Shown: piece by piece, positions 41,916-53,500 of the stretch
Numbering within the stretch: the stretch's first letter is position 1
How the letters are laid out: each line of letters begins with the position of its first letter
Source: Paracyclopina nana
Lineage: Eukaryota > Arthropoda > Copepoda > Cyclopoida > Cyclopettidae
Assembly: GCA_019096065.1 (NCBI GenBank)
Contig: JAGUCH010000003.1
Span: 496,001 to 560,000 of the forward strand
DNA: 64,000 nt
Direction of reading: 5' to 3'
Translations under genes and position numbers: made by a program
Notes under the pieces: generated by a model
The model's database searches: none
Told to the model about the DNA's origin: nothing
What the model saw: the letters and a program-made list of their open reading frames with translations, nothing else

Positions 41916-44900
41916 TTATTCCCTTGGCCGATGCTTATGTCTGTGGTGGTGATGATGGTGATGCCTTGGCTTTTCGTTTTTCGTGTATGAGCTGATGACC
42001 ATTTCCGATTCATCTCTCACCTCCTCTCGGTTATATCTTCTGGTGCTTTCATTCTCCCTGCTTGAGCCAGTGTCGGTTGAGGAGCTGCCACTGTGGCTGT
42101 GTCTGTGGTGGCGGGCCGAAGTCCGACTTGGCTCTTTCCTAAGTTGGACAGAAGGAATTTTTAGTATGGGCCCTAAGGGTAGTTGTTTCAAGCTGGAATT
42201 TGCTGATGTGGTCACTGTTGAGTCAGTCATGGCTTTTTCTGGCTTTCTCCATAGCTTGGCGTTGTTAAGAGTCGTGGATGATCTTGACGAGCTCGAGGGT
42301 GTGACCGAGGAGGAAGTTGGAGAGGTTCCCCGAAAGCTTCGCGATTTGAAAGTCCTGTTTTGGAAATTACTTAAGTTATAGAGCATTTGGGCAGCACAAA
42401 TGAAGGAACCCAACACCTTATGACAGAAAGCTAAAAAAAAGTACTGATGAGATGGCCACAGGTCTTCTAGCTATGATTCCAGTCAGAAGTCAACAGTGAC
42501 CAATCAACAAATTCGCAACTGGTGATGCGCGAGTGCTACTTTTAACAACAACAATGTACTGCAAGTAAACTCAAAAATACGTTAAAATGTACAAAATGTG
42601 AGAGTGTGTCAGTTTATCATGCAGTTGAGTTGTATATTCTGTGTTTGTTATGGCTTCGAAAATTAATTTTTGTCTTGCTTTCTCCAGAATAAAGAGCTAA
42701 TGCTAGGGTTTTTTCGTGTTATTTTGCTTGTGCAAAAAGTGAATAAAACCTCTATAAACTGCTTTTGCATAAAAAAACGAAGGTGTGTTTTGATTGTGTG
42801 CTTGTTTATCATGTTATAGCAACTTACACATAGGAAGCTGTAAGAGTTAGTTATGTACACACACATTTTGTTAAGGGTTATTTGAGTAGGTTGACTAGAA
42901 AGGCGTAGTAGTAGAAAGAGTTCTGTTCTATCAAAGTCTTTTTGTCACTCGGGCTCGTGCAGCTGCAGCTTGGCCAGCCTCAGCCATCCTCGTTTGCAAT
43001 GTATGCGATACAGCATGACCGGATACAGCTGCATTTGAAGGCAGCAAAGGAGTTCGAGCCATTCTTCTGCTAAAAGCCTGTGGCTGCTGCTGCTCCTCAT
43101 CACTTGAGTGAAAGAGGTCATGTCTGCCCACAGTTGTTGTGGTTGGCTGCTGCTGCTGTAGGCCTCCACGAGTCTGTCTGAAGCCATAGAGGTCACGTCT
43201 CAGCAGAGTATTTTGGCCAGGCAATGCCATGAGAGTATGCCATCTTTGATGGTGAGCAGTTAATTGAGGTACGGAAGAAACTTGGTTAAAGGCCTTTGAA
43301 CTGGAAATTGGCACTTTGTACATATGATAATCTACAATTAGGTTTTTTTTCAGTGCAAGAAGAAACTTTTTTAAAGGTGCAATATCGAGATGTGCGAGAT
43401 GAGCATCATTGAAAAAGCTACAAATGCTAATGGCTAATCTACTTGAAATGCAGTTTTTTTGGACTTACAGGAAAAATAGTACATCATTACGAAAGGTTCT
43501 TGCTGGTTTTGCTCATTTTTTTTGCTCTGTTTCGATGCTGAAGGTTGTTGCTGTAGGCAGAGGGAGGCAGGCTGATATGGCTTACATTATAGTGAAACAG
43601 GAATCCTGGGCTTTCGGCCAGCCTAATCATTATTGACACGTAAGAGTATTTTAGGAGACAGATTTGGAAGAGCAAGAAGAGATTAGTGTCGTAGATGTTT
43701 TTGTTAGTGTGTGTGAGTGTTTTGGATGGTCAGATTGAGTGTTGTGTTTTTTTTACCTCCGGATTAAGATGACTATTGTGGTGATAATGGCCGCCAGAAA
43801 AACAAAGCCTCCAAACACTCCAAGAGCAATTATGCCCCCTAAAAAAGTGGCCAATTAACTTTAAGCCTGTTTTAAGCTGAAATTAAGTGAAGCGTACCCA
43901 AATTAAGCTGCTGAGTGCGATTCTCCTTCTCTATTTGAACCGGACTAACAGGAGGCAGGTCAGCATTTGGAGCGAGGTTGGCTCTCACATTGGCAGAGTC
44001 GGGGATCTCGTTGTTGATGGGGAACTTGGGGCCTCCTCCGGAGCTGTTTTCAGGATCAAAATCCGGACTGAAAATCGGCTTCCTTCTCACAGGCCTTGGA
44101 TCCTCTAGATAAATTAAACTTTGCTCTCGCACGCTTTTTAGAACCTTTGAAGAAATTCGTACCTAGTTCAATCTTGTTCTTCCGGATTGGCCGTCGCACG
44201 AGGGTGTCTCGGTCTATAACAGGGAACCTGCCATTTCCCAAAGGTCCAATCGGAGCAGCTGGAATCGGAGTGGGATCCGGAATGTCTCGCAATCGGCACT
44301 CAGGCACTGGAGCGTCCCAATTTCCATCCTTTTGGCAGGTGAGCTTAGGGACTCCGACGAGCACGTGCCGGATTGATGTGCAGTAGTACGAGGCCACCGT
44401 TCCGGCCACTGTGCTATTGGTGGACAGGCTGAATCCTCCGTTGCGAATGGACGTTGGCTCAACGCAGAAAATGGGATCGCACCTCGGCGGAGGTCCGTTC
44501 CACCTTTCGTCAACATCGCACATCAGCGTGCTCCTTCCGACCGCGACAAATCCAGGATCGCATTGGTAGCTGATCAGCGACTGGAATCCGCGAGTTCCAT
44601 TGACAAAGATCAATCGGCCGTTAGGGATCTCCGCCGGAAGTCCGCACTCCAAAACTGAATCCGGAACTTGAATTAGCTGCTCTAGAAAGTCAATAATATG
44701 CCTTACATCGACACACTGGGGGGAACTCGGAGTAGAATCCGGTGGGCAAGCAGCTTCGTTGAGCTGGTCCCACCAAGAGGTGCCCCTCGTCGCAGACATA
44801 CTCGATCCTGGTGCCAACGTTGAAATCCGGAGCTATGAGCGTCGAGTTTGGTGGCTGCTCCGGCTTACCGCATGTGGTTGGCACTGAAATTTACGAGCGA

Positions 44901-47900
44901 GCATGAGCCACTGCAAATCTGCGAATCCGCGAAAATTGCTTACTGTGCTGGCAAATGTAGTTGAGCTTGAGGCCGCAATTCGTGTCCGACCAAAGCCATC
45001 CTTTGGTGCCATCGAAGCGGGCGCAGTCTTCGTTGCCTCCAGGCAAATTCCAAAAAGACACTGACACACTGTTGCCATTTATCCACTTCCACTCCTTCGG
45101 ATCCTCGGAGTCTCTCACGGCGCCAAGCCAATACTGCCCATTGGCATCTCCCTAGAAATATGCCATATTGATAAAGCCATATTGGGAAAAAATGAATTTG
45201 GGCACCTTATGCCTCCTCCATAGCTCCCAAGAAAGAAATCCTTGGAGAGCGGGGTTGGACTCTTCCACCAGAGTTCCTCCCCTGGAAGCGCAGAAATCCA
45301 GGGCACTTTTGAAGTTGGTCGGCTGCTGGTTGTAAAAGATGTAGCATTTTCCATTGTAAGTGGCCGTGGAGCCGGGTGGCTGGTCCCTGAAGGCTGGACA
45401 CCTCTCAATGGGCAGGGCTTGATCCGTGTAGACAAATGTCTCGCAGATGGACAAGGAGACTCCGGGTGGACCTTCAAAGTGGATGGACACAAAGGCACCT
45501 GGCATCGGAGGATTGCAGGGCAGAAAGAGAGGCCTGCCCTCCTCTATCGTTCCGGAGAAACGGTTGCAAATGGGATTCACTCCCAAATCCGGACGATTGT
45601 TGCCCACTCGTACCACAATTGTGGCCTCTTTGTTCTTGGCTATAAGTAGTGAAAAGTTTCTCCCTCTGCATTCATATATTGTGTGATGAGCTCACCGCAG
45701 CAGGACTGGCCAAAGTCTACTCTGACAAGTTGAACCATGTACGGTTCCAGTAGGTTGACATACCACCAAGGTGCTCTTTCCACCTCAGTTAAGGTGCAGG
45801 TGTTGGCATCAAAAAAGGTGGAGGTCGAGCCGTCCACAGCTTTCTGCGGGATTCCGCCGTCCATCACTGAGCTTTGCATGGGGGCTTTCCCGGCCGCGAC
45901 ATTGAGCACTGAAAAGAAAATTTATTTGCATGTCATTTTAACAGTGCATTTTCGGTCTTGCAAGAGGATTGTAATTGTCATTGTTCCAGCGGTTCGTGAT
46001 CTTTGGTATCGCGACACGCTCTAGATACTTTCATCATATCATGCTTGCACGTGTATGAATTTTGTGCGTTCTTCTTCCTTTAATCCTCAAAGAAGGCCAA
46101 CCGAAAATGTTAATGTGTGAATTTGTCAACGCAAGATGGAAAAATGCCTCTATTTTCATCAAGTTCTAATGCATATTCACGCGCCGTGACGACTAAAGAA
46201 GAGCGGAAAATTTCTCGGTGTTTATGAATGAAGAAAACTCCATAAATAAGCAAGGTGGAGCGCGCTTCTTTCTGGTGGCAAAGGTTCCGCTTCACCTCCC
46301 CTTTTTAAAGATTTGAAGCCATCCATCTTGGATGCAAAATAAATCAAGAGATTCTTTATGGGAGAATAAGCCATTGGAGGGACAAACTTTTTCGCTAGAT
46401 GGCGCTTTTAGGGCAAGTATATTTGGAAAAACTGTCGCGCGCGAAACTTGTCACGTGATCACGAGCGGCAATTTCATTGGCTGATCAGCGGAGCCAGGTT
46501 AGAAAAAATTGGTTTGAGTAATGAAAAGCTTGGCAATTTGTGTGAGTTGCACATGGTTTTATAGATTGAAAGGGTGCCATTTTATCCATGGATTATTTCA
46601 TATTAGTAAAGTTTTTAGAATTAGTGCACCAAAAGCCAAAAAATAGCCCATTAGTGATCTCCTATGTAGTGTAGCCATGTCAAATGTACTGGGCAAAGTG
46701 GCCGGGCTAGATGGCGCATGGAATCTAGCGACTTTACGCCTTTGGCTTATACTGAATAATCTCGTTGGTGATTTCAACGCGCGGCGCGGTTCATTCACGC
46801 TGCAGCGAGAGGAATTCCATTATTCCGGGAAACTGCCATATGCTATGAAGACGTACAGTTTTGGACCTTCTAACGGGATCACTTTTACATAGAACAGTTG
46901 CAGCTCTGGCTCGTTACGTCGTACGTGTAGGAAAGGCTCGCGGTCGGCCCAGGAAAAACTCTCACTACTTCTGATCCTGCTGCTAACGAATCTGAGCTAG
47001 CAAACGATTACGTTGCGATGATGCTTCTCCATTCTCTTTCCTCCATATAAATCCAGCTCGAAGGCATATGCACCACCTCTAGCCACTTCTAAGATATCTT
47101 ATTTGTTGCTACGTTATTTTTCTGTTGTTATTGTGGGTGTTTTTCATAACAAGAAGGAGAAAGTGGAATTTCGTAGGAGGCTTTTTGTACGCGCGCTGTT
47201 GCCGAAACATATGGTCAATTTCTAATCTGAATAAACTTGCCACAAAATGGGATTCCTTGCGGGACCCAAGTCCCATTGGTGTTGCAGATTCGCCTCGCTG
47301 GCCCCAGCAGCTCAAAGCCGCGGTCACACGAATAACGGGCAACAGTTCCGGGTCCTACGATGGTGGTGCTAAATTCCACCGTGCTGTGGGCTGGTGCGCC
47401 GGGAAACCCGCATCCTATCAGGAGCGACGAATCTTCTGCTGAAACAAAAAGGGAATTAATGTTTTCCACGCTGGAATGTAGAGATTGATTTGCATCTGCA
47501 TGAATTATGCATAGCAGCGAGTGTACAAAGTGTCATTTTAAAAGTCCTCTTTATCTGATGTCGCCATCTCGTGTCAACATGCACAGTGGGGCATGCTAAA
47601 AGTCTGCTGAGATAATCTGACGCTATTCACATTAGCATCATGTCAATATCATTGACGTAGGGCGATCCCAGCGGCCTTTTTGGGCAACTTTTGGGACTTT
47701 CAGCTGACACTGCTCGAGAATAAAAAAAACTGAGTTATCGCGTTTTTTTCGACTCGAGAAGTAGTTCGAAATAAAGCAAATAAGTGTATTCAATTTTTAA
47801 GAGGATTACCTCATTATGTTAAAATTGACTAGTTTTAAATCTAAAATAAACATGAGACAGTAAAAAAGTAACCATTTATAATAATTATTCACCGCAAAAA

Positions 47901-49765
47901 AAGTGGCTCGATTCATCAAAACAAAACATGATTTTGAACTCTACTCCCAAGTGTTTCTTCAAAAAAGTCGGTAGTTAGTTATGTCTTAGTTATGATACGG
48001 CTGTTTTTTTCCAGTTATTGCCCACAGTGTGTGTGCCAGTAAGCCCTCATTAAAACTCCGAAAATTTTATCTGTTGACCGGCGCGCCGGAAAACTGTTTA
48101 TCACTTGCAAGTAGCAGCAACAACAACAACAATTGTGCGCGTTGACAACAGTTTTGGGCATTTTTCGCCAGATTAACCATATAGCATCCAACCCCATTGG
48201 CTAGCAAAATTATTCCCTTCGGGTGATATTTTTCAAACACAAAAACAACAAAGTACAAATTATTGCCTTGGTCGACCAGTCGACCACCACCAAAGGTGAG
48301 CTCGCCTAATGAAAGGGCTCCTTTGCGGTCAAGGGTCAGACTCTAGAATTTGGAATATCAATCTGGCCAAAATGGAGGATTTGTCATCTCTGCAGATGTC
48401 AATGTGCTTTTCCCACAGAGTAAAATAATCACCGTGTCATAAAATTGCTTGCTGCTGCTTTTATGTGCCCCGTTCAGTTTTCTCATATTGGTGCGCACTG
48501 CAATTGTTGCAACCAGCATGAATGGAGCTTTTGGAAATTGGTTTGGCTGTAAACAAGTTGGAAAACAACAAAGTAGCCCGCCCGCCGTTTTCTTGACACG
48601 TCAATTGTTGCTCTGCATTTCAATTCCCTTGCAATTTTGACAGATCGCGAAAAACCCTTTTCTCCCAATTTCCACTGAGCTAAGATTTTACCGAGTCATT
48701 TTTCAGTGGCTTTATCTGTAGCGATGCAAGGATCATCGTTTCATCACAGCTGCTAATTGAAGTGGAATTGCCATTTGATGACTGCTTTCACACAGTTGTG
48801 AATACTGTGTGAACAAAGAGGCGTTTTCGCGAGCCTTTATTGGCTTCTTCTGTTTCCGGTCATATACTTTTGTTGGTGACTTTAACGCGCGGACATTACA
48901 TTGAGCATATGAAACTTTCGATTCATATAACTTTTTGGATCTGCTCCCAAGTACATAATATTCTCTTTTTCCAGCCATAATCTACGCATTGTTGGTGACT
49001 TCAACGCGCGTAAAATAGCATTGAGCATATGAAACTTTCAATGCATATAAACTTTTGGATCTGCTCCAGTTACCTAATAATCTCGCGTATAATTGCTTTT
49101 TCGCCAAGCCTCATTGAGCTTTGATATTGAAAACCCAAAGGTATTTTTTAGTAATTATGATTGCTTTCAGAATTAAAGTAGCTTCATCGCGATGGAATAG
49201 TTTGTCTACAAAAAAGTAGCATCGGAAAACGGAGAGAAAACAGTTATTTTTCCACGTAGGTAGAAGCTGTAGAAAAATTATCCACAACTAAAAAAAACTT
49301 CACATCGTGATTTCCATGTAGCTAATTCATACACGTGAAATGTCAAGATATCTCAGTTCACTAATAGCACAAACTCTAGGCATCAATTGTGGTTTTCTTG
49401 CTAAATGTAAGAGGCAATAATTTTCTTGCTAATCGATATCCGTGTCCAAATGTCAATTGCCCTACTTCATTTTAGCAGAGTTTCTCAGTTAAATTCTTTT
49501 CTCATGAGCAAAACGTTTATGGCCACTTCATGCCAAACTAATGCTAGTTTTCCCATTTTTAGCCAGTCCTTTTCACTTGACGAGGAGATTTTGCAACCTC
49601 TTTGACCTTTTGATGCCACTGGTCATTTATTCTCAAAGTTCACAGCTCCCACCAAATTGCACCCAATTCCAAGTGAAAGCCTACGAAGGCCAGAAGCTTA
49701 CCTCTATTGGCCAAGCCAAAGGCCACACTGGTCGCCAGAACGATGACAACTTTCTCAAGGTGCAT
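41916..49765 (-). CDS. fw: Furrowed: C-type lectin / sushi-repeat adhesion receptor
   Basis: Ten exons join in phase to 837 aa: 49765-49702, 47438-47241, 45908-45696, 45639-45206, 45151-44944, 44883-44707, 44654-44163, 44104-43898, 43838-43757, 42354-41916. Order: signal peptide (MHLEKVVIVLATSVAFG); one sushi domain; an F5/8-type fucolectin domain (VLNVAAGKAPMQSS...PWWYVNLL); a C-type lectin domain (CYIFYNQQPTNF, WLGAVRD, NEDCARF, WSDTNC, YICQ); three more sushi domains; a Pro-rich stalk; a transmembrane segment (IIALGVFGGFVFLAAIITT); and a Ser-rich cytoplasmic tail ending in poly-His. This matches Drosophila furrowed, a selectin-like homophilic adhesion protein in planar polarity and eye/bristle development. 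The intron after 47241 uses a GC donor. The join at 44707/44654 has two possible acceptors. Confidence 0.88.
42931..43331 (-). CDS. Possible alternative terminal exon of furrowed (soluble form)
   Basis: An open frame with acceptor AATTGTAG just above 43331, reading DYHMYKVPISS... to a stop at 42931: about 133 aa rich in Gln and Thr (QQQQPTTTT) with Ala/Arg at the end. It lies in the last furrowed intron on the same strand. Its entry phase fits the exon ending at 43898 (phase 1), not the transmembrane exon (phase 2). Using it would skip the membrane anchor and give a secreted receptor. A separate short gene or a chance frame is also possible. Confidence 0.4.
45909..47240 (-). other. Furrowed intron 2
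   Basis: 1.3-kb intron between the GC donor below 47241 and the acceptor above 45908. It holds one copy of the GTTGGTGATTTCAACGCGCG motif near 46763 and no convincing coding frame. Confidence 0.6.
47439..49701 (-). other. Furrowed intron 1
   Basis: 2.3-kb intron separating the signal-peptide exon from the first sushi exon. AT-rich, with the duplicated segment at 48870-49082 as the only structure seen. No gene is recognised in it. Confidence 0.6.
48870..49082. repeat. Directly duplicated ~92-bp segment
   Basis: 48870-48962 and 48990-49082 both begin TTGTTGGTGACTT(T/C)AACGCGCG and continue CATTGAGCATATGAAACTTTC, then TTTTGGATCTGCTCC, with few differences and 27 bp between copies. The leading 20-bp motif also occurs near 46763, so it belongs to a dispersed family. 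Confidence 0.75.
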
Positions 49766-50529
49766 TTTTGGGCCTCGCTATCACAGACTCGTGAACATAG
49801 TTTATTGCACTGATTTTCGTATATTGAGGGAATTCCCAAAATTGTGGTGTGAAAGTGTTACTGCTCAGCGGTGCCAATGGTCATCATATCGTTTTGCCGC
49901 CAACTGTTGTTGCTCCAGTAACTTTTCCTTGCTCACTGTAGTCTGACAACAGGAGCCTCAACAGAAGAGGAGATCCAGCTAGAATAATTGGCACAACCGC
50001 GCGCCTCACCACGCCAAACGCGCGGATCAGGAGAAATTCTCTGGCGACCGCAGACTTGTTGTAGTATACTACAAAAACACTCCAAATCTCACCAGCACGA
50101 CGATCGAGCACCAAGGAGCTATTTTTGTGGCACCTCAGTTGGGTGCCCATTTTGACTGCATTGTACATTATAAAAACTGAAATAAACTAAATACTCTGTT
50201 GCTTGAAATCACTTTAGTGTTATTTTGAAGTGGACGACAGATTGCTAAATGCTGTTGTTGGTTATTGGTGAATAACTAGCTCGTTAAAGTTGCCACTGCA
50301 TGCATATGTTCGCTATCGACAGCTGGCTAGCTAATTTCTCCTCAACTGCAAGAATTGCTAAGGATCTTGAATGTAACATCGTGAATTTCCAGGTATGTTG
50401 GTTGCGAGACTCATCAAGCAATTGTTCCTGTCCTCAAAAAAGGAGTGGGATTTGATTAATGTATATTTCTCTCAGGAAATGGGAATATTGCACTAAGAGT
50501 TGTTACTATGACACTTTCAACATCACTCC
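49766..50529. other. Intergenic between furrowed 5' end and the large secreted gene
   Basis: About 760 bp containing the presumed furrowed promoter and 5' UTR and the 3' flank of the next minus-strand gene. A GC-rich patch lies near 49990-50030. No gene is seen. Confidence 0.5.
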
Positions 50530-53500
50530 TCAAGACAATGCCATTTTGATGACATCACCCACGAGTTTGAGGTCATCTTTTGCTGTCCTTAATATCATTG
50601 GCAAGATACCTCCTTCACTGCTTGGCTCTTTGCCAGTTATTGCCCCAGTATCACTTCTTTCGATCACATCTTCATCACCCTCAAGCAGAGGATCATAGAG
50701 GTCCTTTTTCCTCGCCACAACATAATGAGGCTTTTGCCCATGCTGATATGACTGAGCTAGGTGACTTCTTAGATAGGGACCCATTGTGCTTGGATAGACA
50801 TTGTTAGCTCCCATGATAAGTTGGCCAGATGGGTACATGATCAGCTCATGCTTGTCTGGCTCTTGCATTTCATAGGAGCTGGGATACTGAATGTATGGAT
50901 CTGTGGAATAGTTTGGCCTGTAGATCAGGTTCTTTTTGCTTGAATACTTGGCCAGCTCTGCCACAATGTTTGGAGGAGGAGTTGAGGGGTTGTAATTAGT
51001 GTGACCATAGTATGCTTCTTTTTGCTGGGATGCCTCTGGGCTGTAGTGTTCATATGGCAAGTCATAGTACATCTCCTCATCAAAGGCAGGATCATATCTG
51101 TTGCTTGCATCCCCAGGAAACCTCACTGGCCTCTCATTTGAATGAGGGAATAATGTAGGATTCTGAGTTTGGAACTGAGTCTGGCTGTTCAGTTGGGTCA
51201 AGTGCTGCTGATTTTGAAGCAACAGCTGCTGATGGTTTGTTGCCCCAACCCAGGGCTGATTATTTGGTGTGAGCTGCTGCACAGAGTTCAATGGGGAACT
51301 TGCTTGAAACTGGCTCTGAGCTGGCTGATTGTTCAAAAATCCACTCTGTTGGCCTCCCCCATAGCTAGGAAGGTCATCAAAGCTCAAAGCTTGGATATTT
51401 TGTTGACCTTGGAATGTCTGCTGAAAGGGGCTATTTCCATAATTGGGAAGACTTGTTGAAACTTGACTGTTTCCATAGCTGGGAAAGCTTGTCACTGGGA
51501 AAGCTTGACTACTTCCATAATTTGGCAAACTTGTTGAGACTTGATTATTGCTAGCATAATTTGGAAAGCTTGTTGGGACTTGATTATTGCTTGCATAATT
51601 TGGCAGGCTTGTTGTTGAGACTTGAACTGACACTGAGCCCGCATTATTTTGCCCATAGTTAGGCAAACCACCAGAGCCTGAGGTGACAGTGTTAAATGTG
51701 GGCCTGTCATTTTGGTCTATGTTACTGCTCTGATACCCTCCATAAGATGGGAGCTCATCAAGATTCTGATTTTGAACAAGCACTTGATTTCCCACTTGGA
51801 GATTGACTGTGCCAAGCTCCACAGGTTCCACTGATCCAAAGCCTGCATTTCCTGGTGGTAGCCTGTTGTTATCCTGGCCACTAAAACTGAGTGAGGAGCC
51901 AACCAAAGTGGCTGGGAAAATGTCATTAGAAAAGGTATTCAATGATGGGGGAGCAGAGCTCTGTATTTGCTGAGGAGGCTGCTTGAAATTCACTCCTGGG
52001 TTTGTGAGCCTTAAGAATGCCTCTTGTTGATTCTCAACCTCTGTTGCAGCTGATCCCAAGTTGATGGAATTGCCATCATCCTTGCAGAGAAAAATTCAAA
52101 TTATTTTCTTGGCTCTCACTTTTAATTTTGCATTACCTGATCTGCAGCATTGAATAGGCCAATGTCCACTCCATTTGTGTCCAAGTCATCATAGGACAAA
52201 AACTGATTTTGATCAGTAGTTGTTTTTGTTGTGGTGGTCTTGGTTGTAGTTGTTGTTGTAGTAGTAGTTGTTGTTGGCTCAGAGGTGAACCAATTGTAAG
52301 TAGCTGTTGATGTTGTGGCTGCAGTTGTTGGAGGAATTGTGGTTGCTTCCAAAATTGCCTTTTGAGTCTCAAGCAACATGGTCATGAATTCCTGAGATTG
52401 CTTTTGTGATCTTAAGTCCTGGACAGTTTTTGTTAGACTGGCTATTTCCATTTGCAAAGATCTAATCTGATCATCTGGTTCCTTTTTCTTAATGCTCTCA
52501 GTTTTCTCCTTCATGGCTGCCATCATTGTGCTGTTGAGGCCTTGGACTGAGCTGACTAATCCATCCAATGTGTTTCTAAGAGACTCCAAGACTTCATTTG
52601 AACTTGAAGTGGTTGGAACTGGATTGGGAAGAGGGGTCACAATATGGACATTTTCTTCAGAGTTTTCATGGCCAAACTTGAATCTGTTCTCAGGAACAAA
52701 GATCCTATTGGTAGGCACTGCATTCAGAATCTGACTCAGTAGTTTCTTGTCATCTGGAGGAGCTGTGGTTGACCTTCCAAGGCTGGCTAAAAGCTTTTTT
52801 CTTTTCATCACCATCTCCTCTGTCATGGCTGGTGCAATTTGAGGCAAGTTCTCCTTTGGAGCTGGTTCTCCTCTGCTTAGAGAGGCCAAATCAAGGGATG
52901 ACCCCACTTTGCTCAAGTTCATCTTTAAGCCTGGTATTTTTTGGGACTCCTCAGCTTCCAGGGCTTCTTCCAGGCCATCTTCAACTTCTTTTGAGATGAG
53001 GATATTTGTCAATTTAGTTCCCTCACTGTCTGCCATCAAAATCTGTCCAGGCTTGAATAATTTCTGCATTTGCAGCCAGAAGTCATTCATTTCAAATTTG
53101 ATTGGGGAAGGCTTTGAAGTTGTGGTTGAAAAAACAACACTTTCAGTAGGAGGGATTGTCTCAGTAGTTGTTTTTGTTGTTGTCTCAGTAGTTGTTTTTG
53201 TTGTAGCCTCAGTAGTTTCCTGTTCAGTAGTTGTTGGTGCTTGAGTTGTGGAAGTCTCAGTTAACTTGAGTGATGTATCTTTGGCTTCTGATTTCCTCTC
53301 TTCAAAATCATCATCAATCTCTTCAGCTCCAAACAGCTCTTGAATTGGCACAGATATTTGCACATGGGTCTCACCATCATCTTCCCTAACAAGGTAGACT
53401 TTCTTTGAGCTTCCTGGTCCCACACCAGCCTTGCGAAGAGCCTCCCTTAGGCTTTCAACATTGTCTATCTTGATCTTTTCACCTCCTTTGGTCTCATTTC

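Noticed and set aside
43487-43622. Exon RLAESPGFLFHYN... as the main furrowed tail
   Set aside because: It fits in phase after the transmembrane exon, but the exon at 42354-41916 has the same phase and a more tail-like composition; left as a possible alternative.
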